From positions 1 through 64,000 of the forward strand of contig NZ_JAJDNA010000030.1 of assembly GCF_022340925.1 (NCBI RefSeq): a stretch of DNA of 64,000 bases, read 5' to 3'. This stretch comes from Thiocapsa sp. Lineage in GTDB: Bacteria; Pseudomonadota; Gammaproteobacteria; Chromatiales; Chromatiaceae. A program made the translations under genes and the position numbers. How positions within the stretch are numbered: the stretch's first letter is position 1; each line of letters begins with the position of its first letter. Shown here piece after piece: positions 32,871-40,884 of the stretch. The notes under the pieces were generated by a model. The model was not told the origin of the DNA, searched no databases, and was given only the letters and a program-made list of their open reading frames with translations.

Positions 32871-33848
32871 TCAGGCGACACGCTGATAATACAGATTCTG
32901 GGGATGCTTGGCCTCGGCGAAAAAGTACCAGCGTTCGGCGAGCAGACCCAGGTACTGGATCGCGAAGGCGAGGATCGGCAGCGTCGGCGAGGCGATGAGG
33001 TAGGCGGCGACGATCAGCATGATCGGGACCGGGAACACCAGGGTCAGGAACAGGTTGCGCGCGAAGCGGACCGTCGCCTCATTGCGCCCGTGGAAGAACT
33101 CTCGGGTGTTGAAGCTCCCCCCGGTTGCACCCTGGGCCTGCTGGACCACAGCGGTATGGCGAATCCCGATGGCGGTCTGGGCCGAGCTCTTGTGCTGGAG
33201 CCGGGCATTGCGCATGAGATGGGCCGCACGCGAGATCAATGCGGCCAGGGTCCAGAACACCGCCCAGGTGCCGAAGAAGGGGACCAGCGGATTGCCGATG
33301 TAGGCCGAGTAGGCAGCGGCTAGCATGAAGCCGGACGCCAGGCCCAGAAGCGTGAAATTGGCGACGGTGAAGGGCGAGTGCCATTCCTCGAGGAACTTGA
33401 CGCTGGCGTAGATCATGGCGGTGGAAACGAAAAGGGCGAAGGCGGCGATGGTCCCAAGCAGGCCGAGGATCAGGGTTGCGTCGACATCGAGTGCCTCGCC
33501 GATGGGAAACCAGGGCTGTGTCCATTCCATCCAATGCGCGATGCCGTAGGCGAGCACGAGGGCCATCAGGATCGGGAGGATAATGACCTCACGCGACAAC
33601 CAGGACGTGCGCCACATGGCGGCGGCCCGCCAGGCCCGCTCAGGTCGTCCGAGATGAAAGAACGAGGCACCCAGACCGACCACCAGCAGCACCAGGGCGA
33701 CCAGACTTCCGACTGCGTAGAACTGGTCGTCTTGCCTCGGGAGGAAACGGGCGAGGGCATAGAGCTGGCCCGTGTAGATGGCCAGAAACAGGCCCTGACC
33801 GGCACCGAGCAGCGTGGTCAGAAAGATGACGGAGAAAGCAGGGTGCAT
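32871..33848 (-). CDS. soeC: Sulfite-oxidizing enzyme, membrane anchor SoeC (NrfD/DmsC type)
   Basis: Starts at MHPAFSVIFLTTLLGAGQGLF; 325 residues with eight or so hydrophobic helices in the NrfD/DmsC pattern (SLVALVLLVVGLGASFFHLGRPERAWRAAAMWRTSWLSREVIILPILMALVLAYGIAHW). HLGRP and SWLSRE are the family motifs. It anchors SoeAB to the cytoplasmic face of the membrane and passes electrons to quinone. Identification as SoeC rather than DmsC comes from the SoeA partner and the sulfur-oxidiser setting; the true electron-accepting role is from studies in Allochromatium vinosum. Confidence 0.88.
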   Translation of the reverse strand: MHPAFSVIFLTTLLGAGQGLFLAIYTGQLYALARFLPRQDDQFYAVGSLVALVLLVVGLGASFFHLGRPERAWRAAAMWRTSWLSREVIILPILMALVLAYGIAHWMEWTQPWFPIGEALDVDATLILGLLGTIAAFALFVSTAMIYASVKFLEEWHSPFTVANFTLLGLASGFMLAAAYSAYIGNPLVPFFGTWAVFWTLAALISRAAHLMRNARLQHKSSAQTAIGIRHTAVVQQAQGATGGSFNTREFFHGRNEATVRFARNLFLTLVFPVPIMLIVAAYLIASPTLPILAFAIQYLGLLAERWYFFAEAKHPQNLYYQRVA

Positions 33849-33974
33849 GCGGCGTATCCCTCTATCCTCTAACGATGATCGCGTGAGCATGCCGGCGCAA
33901 TCGGCCCGGCCTCGAAGGTCGGCGGCACCCGGAGACGCAGCCCGCGGGCGCAGCCGGCGATGGGCACCGCGGCA

Positions 33975-34697
33975 CTACCAAGCCAGGTCGTCCAGGGTCT
34001 CCTCACCCGTGTAGGTGGTGAGATCCTCTTTGCGCAATGGGTTGTCGACCCGCGTGAGCTCGTCTGCACTGATATGCATCCGGATCTTTTGACGGGGCAG
34101 ATAGTGATTGGCCGGCTTGGTGCCCCATTCCGGCATGAGTTGGTAGCCGCCGCGCTCGCGGATCGCCACCGAGACCTCTGAATCTGGATCATGGACATCG
34201 CCGTAGAGCCTGGCACTGGTCGGACAGGCCAGGACGCACGCCGGTTGGCGATCGCGATCAGAGAGGGTTGCATCGGTGATGCGATCGATACAGAGCGTGC
34301 ACTTCTTCATCACCTTCTGCTGCTCGTCCAACTCGCGCGCCCCGTACGGGCAGGCCCAGGCGCAGTATTTGCAGCCGATACACTTGTCGTAATCGACCAG
34401 CACGATGCCGTTGTCGGGACGTTTGTGCGAGGCCCCGGTCGGGCAGACCGGCACGCAGGGAGGCTCCTCGCAATGCAGACAGCTCTTGGGGAAGTGCACC
34501 GTCTCGGTGTTGGGGAACGTGCCAACCTCGAAGGTCTGGACCCGATTGAAGAAGGTACCCGTTGGACTGGCGTCGTAGGGGTTCTCATCGACCATGGGGC
34601 CGGCCCAGCCGGAGGTGTTCCACTCCTTGCACGAGGTCACGCATGCGTGGCAACCGACGCAGACGTTCAGGTCGATGACCAGGGCGAGTTGAGTCAT
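33975..34697 (-). CDS. soeB: Sulfite-oxidizing enzyme, iron-sulfur subunit SoeB
   Basis: A 240-residue ferredoxin-type protein with four [4Fe-4S] motifs: CVGCHACVTSCKEWN, CLHCEEPPCVPVCPTGAS, CIGCKYCAWACPYGAR and CTLCIDRITDA...CVLACPTSARL. All four sites have complete cysteine sets. No signal peptide is present, so the complex faces the cytoplasm, as expected of SoeABC. It relays electrons from the molybdenum site in SoeA to SoeC. The SoeA gene lies 102 bases upstream. Confidence 0.93.
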   Translation of the reverse strand: MTQLALVIDLNVCVGCHACVTSCKEWNTSGWAGPMVDENPYDASPTGTFFNRVQTFEVGTFPNTETVHFPKSCLHCEEPPCVPVCPTGASHKRPDNGIVLVDYDKCIGCKYCAWACPYGARELDEQQKVMKKCTLCIDRITDATLSDRDRQPACVLACPTSARLYGDVHDPDSEVSVAIRERGGYQLMPEWGTKPANHYLPRQKIRMHISADELTRVDNPLRKEDLTTYTGEETLDDLAW

Positions 34698-34799
34698 GTC
34701 TTAAGCTCTCCGTTGTCGGCCATCCGCCTGGAGCGGCCTTCGACTTGCCGGACCGGCCGATAGGGCCGGACGCCGGCGTTCGGTGCAGGCGGCAGACGG

Positions 34800-37703
34800 T
34801 CACTTCTTCCCGAACACCCCGGCAACGTAGGCCTGCCACTTGCCCCGCCTCGGCTCCTGCCCCGGCAGCAGCGGCATCGGATCGAATTGCGGCGAGGTCA
34901 GCCGCGGCTCGTCCGGACCTGCCTTGTAGACGCGCACCCGGACATCGAACCAGGCGGCCTGACCCGTTACCGGATCGGAATTGGACAGATGCGGACCGGC
35001 TTCGCAGGGCGGCAGCTCCTCGGAGATGAGATGATTCAACAGGAAGCCCTTCCGGGATTCGTCGGCCTTGGAGCCGAGGCCCCAGGCGCCGTTTGCCTTG
35101 CCGATCGCGTTCCAGGTCCACACCGTTCCGGGCTCGACCGCCTCGGAGAACCGGCACATGCAGCGCACCTTGCCGACGGCCGACTCGACCCAGATCCAAT
35201 CGCCGTCAGCGAATCCGTGCTTCCTTCCGATCAGCGGATTGACGAACAGATAGTTGTGGCTGTGGATCTGGCGCAGCCAGGCATTTTGGCCGTCCCAACT
35301 GTGATACATGGCCATCGGACGCTGCGTGAGTGCGTTCAAGGGGTAGCGAGTCGTGTCGACCAACTGGTCTTCCAGCGTGCGGTAATAGAACGGCAAGGGA
35401 TCGAAATAGGTGTCCACACGCTGGCGCAGTCGCTCGGGCGGCCGGCGCCCGGGCCATTTGCCCTGCGCGGCCAGCCGGAACTTCTGCAGCACCTCGGAAT
35501 AGAGATGAATGGTAATGGGCTCGGCATACCGGATCATGCCGTGTGCGCGCGCCCAGTGCAGATAACCCTTGTTCCAGTTGCGCATGTACTGGTAGCTCGG
35601 GGGCAGCTCATGGTGGAAGACGCACCCGTTCTTCGCATACATCTCCCACTGCTTCGGATTCGGCTCGCCCTTGAGCACCTTGTCGCCGTCCTTGCCCCGC
35701 CAGCCGGCCAGGAAGCCGATTCCGGAGCCGGGCGAGGTCTCGTAGTTGACGATGAAGTCGGCGTAATCGCGGAATTTGCGGCGGCCCGCGCCGTCGACGA
35801 AGGCGGGGAGCCGCAGACGCGAAGCCAGCTCGATCAGCACATCCTGGAAGGGTCTGCAATCGGCCTTGGGCGGCAGCACCGGAATCCGCACGGCATCCAC
35901 CGGGCCGTCGTACTCGGAGATCGGGCGGTCGAGCATCGAGAGGGCGTCGTGACGCTCCAGATAGCTGGTATCCGGCAGCACCAGGTCCGCGAACGCCACG
36001 GTCTCGGATGCGAAGGTGTCGCAGACGACGAGGAACGGAATCTTGTAGTGCCCCTGGGCATCCTTGTCCACCAGCATCTTGCGCACCTCGCTGGTGTTCA
36101 TCGAGGAGTTCCAGGCCATGTTGGCCATGAACAGGAATAAGGTGTCGATGGGGTAGGGATCACCGCGCCAGGCGTTGGTGATGACGTTATGCATCAGCCC
36201 ATGTACCGCGAGGGGGTATTCCCAAGAGAAGGCCTTGTCGATGCGAACCGCCTCGCCTTCGGGATCCACGAAGAGATCCTCGGGCTTGGCGGGCCATCCG
36301 AGCGGCATGCCATCGAGCGGGGTATTTGGCTGAACGGCCTCGGGGCCATGCGGCGGCTTGGCACAGGGCGGGATAGGACGCGGGAAAGGCGCCTTGTGCC
36401 GAAAGCCCCCGGGGCGGTCGATCGTGCCCAGGAGGGTCATGAGCACACCGAGCGCGCGGATGGTCTGGAAGCCGTTGGAATGGGCGGCCATCCCGCGCAT
36501 GGCGTGGAAGGAGACCGGGTTGCCGATCACCGAGGGATGCTCATTGTCCCAGCAATCCGTCCATGGGATCGGCAGCTCGATCTTCTGGTCGCGTGCGGTC
36601 ACGCCCATCTCGTACGCCAGCCGGCGGATGGTCGCCGCCGGGATCCCGGTCGTGTCGGCGGCCCACTCGGGGGTGCAATCCTCCAGCCGCTCCTTCAGCA
36701 GCTGGAAGGCCGGCTTGACGGGAATGCCGCCCTCCGCGTCGAGGCGATAGCTGCCCATCAGACGGGGATCGGCGCCTGGGGTATGGGTGCTGATGGGGCC
36801 GTCGATGTTGCGATCCCACCAAAGTTTGTTCTCGGGGTCGAAACAACCCTCCTCGACATGCATCTCGGCACGGTAGAACAGCCCGTGATCGGGTCGCGAC
36901 GGATCGTCGATCACCAGCTCGGCGGCATTGGTGTAGCGGATCAGGAAGTCGCGGTCGAACAGCCCTTGCTTGAGGATCTCGTGCGAGATCGCCAAGAGCA
37001 GGGCCCCGTCGGTGCCAGGCTTGATCGGCACCCACTCGTCGGCGATCGCCGAGTATCCGGTTCGAATCGGGTTGATGGAGACAAAGCGCCCACCCCGTCG
37101 TTTCAGCTCGGAGATCGCGATCTTAAGCGGGTTTGAGTGGTGATCCTCGGCGGTCCCGATCATCACGAAGAGCTTGGAGCGCTCCAGATCCGGCCCGCCG
37201 AACTCCCAGAAGGAGCCCCCGATGGTGTAGATGAGACCCGCGGCCATGTTGACCGAGCAGAATCCGCCATGCGCGGCATAGTTCGGCGTCCCGAACTGCC
37301 TGGCGAAAAGACCGGTCAGGGCCTGCATCTGATCGCGACCGGTGAAGAGCGCGAGCTTCTTGGGGTCCTCGGCCCGCAAACGGCCGAGGCGCTCTTCGAG
37401 CATCTTCAGCGCCTCGTCCCAGGAGATCGCCTCGAACTCGGCGGCACCACGCTCGGCACCCGCCTTTCGGCGCAGCGGCTTGGTCAGGCGCCCGGGCGAG
37501 TACTGTTTCATGATCCCCGAGCTGCCCTTTGCGCAGATGACACCCTTGTTCAGCGGATGCCTGGGGTTGCCGTCGATGTAACGAATCTCACCGTCGCGCA
37601 TGTGGACGCGAATACCGCAGCGGCATGCGCACATGTAGCAGGTGGTTTCCTTGACCTCGACCTGCCCGATCGTGCTGTCCGAGTGAGCAATGGGATCCTG
37701 CAT
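34800..37703 (-). CDS. soeA: Sulfite-oxidizing enzyme, molybdopterin subunit SoeA
   Basis: A large (967 residues from MQDPIAHSDS) Mo-bisPGD oxidoreductase of the DMSO-reductase family. An N-terminal [4Fe-4S] site is formed by CYMCACRCGIRV and the later VICAKGSSG. Molybdopterin-binding segments follow, such as GTAEDHHSNPLKIAISELKRRGGRFVSINPIRTGYSAIAD and NTSEVRKMLVDKDAQGHYKI, and a C-terminal MopB domain (NALTQRPMAMYHSWDGQNAWLRQIHSHNYLFVNP). No Tat signal is visible, so it is cytoplasmic, and it oxidises sulfite directly to sulfate. Polysulfide/thiosulfate reductase homologues carry Tat signals, which argues for SoeA. Confidence 0.9.
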   Translation of the reverse strand: MQDPIAHSDSTIGQVEVKETTCYMCACRCGIRVHMRDGEIRYIDGNPRHPLNKGVICAKGSSGIMKQYSPGRLTKPLRRKAGAERGAAEFEAISWDEALKMLEERLGRLRAEDPKKLALFTGRDQMQALTGLFARQFGTPNYAAHGGFCSVNMAAGLIYTIGGSFWEFGGPDLERSKLFVMIGTAEDHHSNPLKIAISELKRRGGRFVSINPIRTGYSAIADEWVPIKPGTDGALLLAISHEILKQGLFDRDFLIRYTNAAELVIDDPSRPDHGLFYRAEMHVEEGCFDPENKLWWDRNIDGPISTHTPGADPRLMGSYRLDAEGGIPVKPAFQLLKERLEDCTPEWAADTTGIPAATIRRLAYEMGVTARDQKIELPIPWTDCWDNEHPSVIGNPVSFHAMRGMAAHSNGFQTIRALGVLMTLLGTIDRPGGFRHKAPFPRPIPPCAKPPHGPEAVQPNTPLDGMPLGWPAKPEDLFVDPEGEAVRIDKAFSWEYPLAVHGLMHNVITNAWRGDPYPIDTLFLFMANMAWNSSMNTSEVRKMLVDKDAQGHYKIPFLVVCDTFASETVAFADLVLPDTSYLERHDALSMLDRPISEYDGPVDAVRIPVLPPKADCRPFQDVLIELASRLRLPAFVDGAGRRKFRDYADFIVNYETSPGSGIGFLAGWRGKDGDKVLKGEPNPKQWEMYAKNGCVFHHELPPSYQYMRNWNKGYLHWARAHGMIRYAEPITIHLYSEVLQKFRLAAQGKWPGRRPPERLRQRVDTYFDPLPFYYRTLEDQLVDTTRYPLNALTQRPMAMYHSWDGQNAWLRQIHSHNYLFVNPLIGRKHGFADGDWIWVESAVGKVRCMCRFSEAVEPGTVWTWNAIGKANGAWGLGSKADESRKGFLLNHLISEELPPCEAGPHLSNSDPVTGQAAWFDVRVRVYKAGPDEPRLTSPQFDPMPLLPGQEPRRGKWQAYVAGVFGKK

Positions 37704-38040
37704 GTGGGCACCTTCGCGGAAGCGTGGCGAGTCAATCACCGCATTCTAATATTTCGGCTCTCGCCGTTTCAAACCTGATGCCAGCCTGGAAAAGTCGCGG
37801 CCGAGCATGAGGAGGAAGGGAATCCCGGTTGCCGGGTGATCGGAGGTCAGCGCCGGGAGACTGGAGCGAACAAGGCGGTGGGGCGGGCGTGACCCGCCGG
37901 AGGGGTCGCGGACTCGGCCGGGACAGGTGACCGAGGGGCAGATCCTCAAGATCGAATGTCTTGAGGACGCGAGCCTGTCAAGTCGAGACCGGGAGCTGTC
38001 GCCTGGAGGGCCGACAGCCCATTTCGGGCGGGGTCGCGAG
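37704..38040. other. Intergenic region upstream of soeA
   Basis: The 337 bases lie between soeA and the small protein gene at 38041. No conserved gene or clear promoter was found. It should contain the soeABC promoter on the minus strand. Confidence 0.5.
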
Positions 38041-38316
38041 CTAGGCTGCGGCAGCCAGACCGACCGGAAGCCAGTCGCTGAGTCGCTGCCGCTCTTGCGC
38101 GACGTCGATCGCGAAGAAGTGGCTCAGGACTTCCAGGGCCTCGTCCAGATCCTCGCACGGCCACTCGCCGGTCATGCTTCGGAACGTCCAGTCCTCCACA
38201 TGGAAGCAGCAATGCCCTCCCATGGCGGCGCTCTCAGCGTCATAGCGCAGCTTGAACCCGGTATAGGTCTTGGGATCCCATTTGTAGTAGATCGTTTTTT
38301 CGGTTTGGTTGAACAT
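38041..38316 (-). CDS. Small hypothetical protein with a CCxH motif
   Basis: Starts at MFNQTEKTIYYKWDPKTYTGF (ATG 38316) and has 91 residues. The middle reads YDAESAAMGGHCCFHVEDWTFRSMTGEW, with HCCFH a possible metal ligand set, and the end is a Leu/Ala-rich helix. I do not recognise the family. It lies between soeABC and metA, on the same strand, with a long AT-rich spacer upstream. Confidence reflects the uncertain reality of the gene. Confidence 0.5.
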   Translation of the reverse strand: MFNQTEKTIYYKWDPKTYTGFKLRYDAESAAMGGHCCFHVEDWTFRSMTGEWPCEDLDEALEVLSHFFAIDVAQERQRLSDWLPVGLAAAA

Positions 38317-38756
38317 GTCAGGCCTTCTCAGTGAGCTCGATTGTCTGGGTGCCGGCTCCCGTGCGGGAGATCGGTTGAGCTGCTCATTATGGATGACGCG
38401 AGGGGAAACGATCCGACAAACCGATGTTTCCTTTTTGTCACACACTGCATCTCATATTTGAAGTCTAGTATCAAAATGCAACAAAGGGCAACCACCAAAC
38501 CATGTTTTTTTCGCCAAACCGATCACAAAAATAAGAAACTAGCGCGAGACTCAAAGATCGGCGAATCTCGGAAAGGGAGGGCACGGTTGTATTTTTAGCG
38601 CCACAAAGGTGCTGGAAGACATACGGGGTCAGTCTGCTGTCCTGGCCAGAGATCAGCAGGGAAAAGCAGAGCCCCTTTCAACTATCTTTAACTTTCAATG
38701 CGTTAGGAGAATAACGGTGGCGACACCTCAGTGTACCGCGGTAAGCGCCTATTTTG
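38317..38756. other. AT-rich intergenic spacer
   Basis: The 440 bases are markedly richer in A and T than the flanks (for example around 38440-38540, with runs such as TTTTTTT), unlike most of the window. It probably contains the promoter of the small protein gene. A minus-strand TTGCCC-N15-TACTAG near 38470 is a weak candidate. No gene was recognised. Confidence 0.5.
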
Positions 38757-39836
38757 TCATCGCCGCCGCAAACTGAGTCCAAGCGGATCGTCGGGGTCGA
38801 CGTGCGACATGAAGGGGAGCTTGCGATCGTTGTGTGTGACCTGGTAGATCAGCCCCATCCAGTTGCCGACGACCCCCTCCGCGCTGTCGTGCCAGGTGTT
38901 GTCGAGCTTCCCGATCAGGTGCTGCTCCGGAAAGGCCGGGAGCTCGCGCCCCTGATCCAGGGCGTCGAGGATCCGTTCCTTGTGCTCCTCGAGGATGGCG
39001 AGCGACTGCAGCCCAACATAGTGCTCCGGGACCGGTGGGTACTGGTCCCGCTCACCGACGGCGAACCGGTTGACCTCGCGCTTGTACTCCTTCAGCAGGG
39101 AGATCATGTCGTACTCGGGGTGTCCCTGGAAGAAGACCTGACGGAAACCGTCCGGACTCACGGCCAGATGGACACCCGCCTCTTCGCTCTCTGCCAGGAT
39201 ATGCAATGCCGCCGCCTCGAACTGCTCCCGGCTGATGTCGTTGAAACGCGAATGCGGCACATCGAAACGGGTGTTGACGGTGCTCACCAGCGGGTGGCTG
39301 CGATCGACCACCCGGTGAACATAGACACCCCAGCGCTTCTCCCCGAGCGGCTGGCGTTTCTGCCCGTAACGGAACTGCAGCACCGCATGCGTGGCAAGGC
39401 AGGAGCAGAGCGTCGAGCTGACATTCCGATAGGCCCAGTCCACCACCTCGATCAGGGGCTCCCAAAAGGTCTGCCGCGCCAGGTCCGGACCCGTGACATT
39501 CGCCCCGGTGATCACCATCGCGTCCAGACCCTCAGCGCGGATCTTGCCGAAAGGCTCGTAGTACCGTTCCACATACGCACGTGTCACGGGTCCTCGCGCA
39601 AGCTCCTCGAGTGTGAACGGATGAACATAAAACTGGGCGATCTGGTTACTTTGACCGATCAGTCGGAAGAACTGCCGCTCGGTGGCGGCCAGGGCTGCGT
39701 CCGGCATCATGTTCAACAGCCCGATGTGCAGCTCCCGGATATCCTGCTGCAGCGCACGATCGGGCTCCAGAATCTTCTGCCCTTCTTCGCGCAACCGCTC
39801 GAAGGTGGGTAGGTCATTGTGTGCGACGAGTGGCAT
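38757..39836 (-). CDS. metA: Homoserine O-succinyltransferase (MetA)
   Basis: A protein of 359 residues from MPLVAHNDLPTFERL, with the MetA core: IGLLNMMPDAALAATERQFFRLIGQSNQIAQ, MVITGANVTGPDLARQTFWEPLIEVVDWAYRNVSSTLCSCLATHAVLQFRYG (the catalytic Cys in CSCLATH) and VFFQGHPEYDMISLLKEYKREV (His and Glu of the triad). It activates homoserine for methionine synthesis. Substrate specificity (succinyl or acetyl) cannot be read with certainty; many MetA-like proteins use acetyl-CoA. It is a glutamine amidotransferase-like fold, not the alpha/beta-hydrolase MetX. It follows the P-loop gene with 23 bases between. Confidence 0.9.
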   Translation of the reverse strand: MPLVAHNDLPTFERLREEGQKILEPDRALQQDIRELHIGLLNMMPDAALAATERQFFRLIGQSNQIAQFYVHPFTLEELARGPVTRAYVERYYEPFGKIRAEGLDAMVITGANVTGPDLARQTFWEPLIEVVDWAYRNVSSTLCSCLATHAVLQFRYGQKRQPLGEKRWGVYVHRVVDRSHPLVSTVNTRFDVPHSRFNDISREQFEAAALHILAESEEAGVHLAVSPDGFRQVFFQGHPEYDMISLLKEYKREVNRFAVGERDQYPPVPEHYVGLQSLAILEEHKERILDALDQGRELPAFPEQHLIGKLDNTWHDSAEGVVGNWMGLIYQVTHNDRKLPFMSHVDPDDPLGLSLRRR

Positions 39837-39859
39837 GACGTCCGCGTGTCGGGGCTGGA

Positions 39860-40732
39860 TCACTGCGTCTCTGAAGCGGCGGCAGGCGCCCCCGTCTGCG
39901 CGATCGCCGATTCGACCAACTGGAGGAAATCCTGCTCGTCGCGGACCCGCGCGACATCCTCGGACGAGACCGTGTAGCCGTGGGGACGCGCGATCGCCTC
40001 ATAACGAGGCACGCGGGAATGGAAGAGGCGCGGAAAGACCCAGCGCGTGAAGTCGTTTGGGTCCACCTCGGCCACATAGTGGAGCCCCTGGAGCGACAGA
40101 TAGTCTTTGATCGCCGCGCGCAGAAAATCGGGACGATAGTAGAGCGGCTTGGGATCGGCCTGCGCCCGTTCGATCAGCTTGATCTCATCCTCCTCGGGCA
40201 CCCGGATGTAGAGGATCAGGCTGTGTCTGGCCAGCAACTCGATGACGCGTGGCTCGTCGAGCTCGCACAGACTCCCTCCGACATCATTGACCAGATGGGC
40301 GTAATTATAGATCGCTTGTGCCTTATGAACGAAATCAGGGACATCGAGCATGGCTGCGATCTCCGCCTCGCGATAGAGCGCCTGGCGACGGCTGAACTCA
40401 CCGAGCGGAAGACCGCCTAGCTCCGGATTGCCGAGCTTGCCGACGAAGCTGAGGACCGGACCCAGGTCGGTGACCTTGATGTTGTTGTGAATGGCGATCC
40501 AGTCGCGGCGCAACAGATCCCGCAGGAACGGATCACGCATCGCGCGAGCCTTGATCAGATCGAGGATATGCTCATTCAGATAGCGGGTCCCGATCCGGTA
40601 GTCGCCCGAATAATGGAACCAGTCGTGGCGGCGCAACATCTCCGACAGATGGGTCTTGCCGACCCCGGACATCCCGAGCAGCGTGATGCACTTGTGCCTC
40701 CAGCCGCGGAACGCGTCGACCTTGAACTTCAA
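39860..40732 (-). CDS. P-loop NTPase, kinase-like, upstream of metA
   Basis: A 290-residue protein with Walker A GMSGVGKTH at about 20-28, in CITLLGMSGVGKTHLSEMLRRHDWFHYSGDYRIGTRYL, a kinase/NTP-transfer-like start. The centre reads AIHNNIKVTDLGPVLSFVGKLGNPELGGLPLGEFSRRQALYREAE. Near 180 a strand SLILYIRVPEEDEIKLIERAQ holds a possible lid. No family of known function is recognised. It ends 23 bases before the metA start, so the two are probably one operon. Possible roles are a kinase of a small molecule or a regulator of methionine synthesis; neither is supported by a motif. Confidence 0.65.
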   Translation of the reverse strand: MKFKVDAFRGWRHKCITLLGMSGVGKTHLSEMLRRHDWFHYSGDYRIGTRYLNEHILDLIKARAMRDPFLRDLLRRDWIAIHNNIKVTDLGPVLSFVGKLGNPELGGLPLGEFSRRQALYREAEIAAMLDVPDFVHKAQAIYNYAHLVNDVGGSLCELDEPRVIELLARHSLILYIRVPEEDEIKLIERAQADPKPLYYRPDFLRAAIKDYLSLQGLHYVAEVDPNDFTRWVFPRLFHSRVPRYEAIARPHGYTVSSEDVARVRDEQDFLQLVESAIAQTGAPAAASETQ

Positions 40733-40884
40733 CGGCGGGATCCTCTGAGCACAATCAAAGGTGATCGGGCGGTTGATGGTAGATCAGGAAACGGATCGCG
40801 ACAAATCCGCCGAGCGGGTCGCGAGAGCCCACCCTCGAAGGACGTGATACGGATGCGCTGCGCGAGCGACAGCATGTCGCCGAC

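Noticed and set aside
34887-36140. Plus-strand frame of 417 codons opposite soeA
   Set aside because: The soeA frame is conserved throughout; the opposite frame has no recognisable domain.
38597-38613. Hairpin AGCGCC/GGTGCT after the AT-rich spacer
   Set aside because: It has G-U pairs and no T run on either strand, so it is not supported as a terminator.
38717-38776. A 19-residue frame with a good ribosome-binding sequence before metA's end
   Set aside because: AGGAG and a GTG start are present, but the product is too short and the 3' part overlaps metA on the opposite strand; no conservation can be judged.
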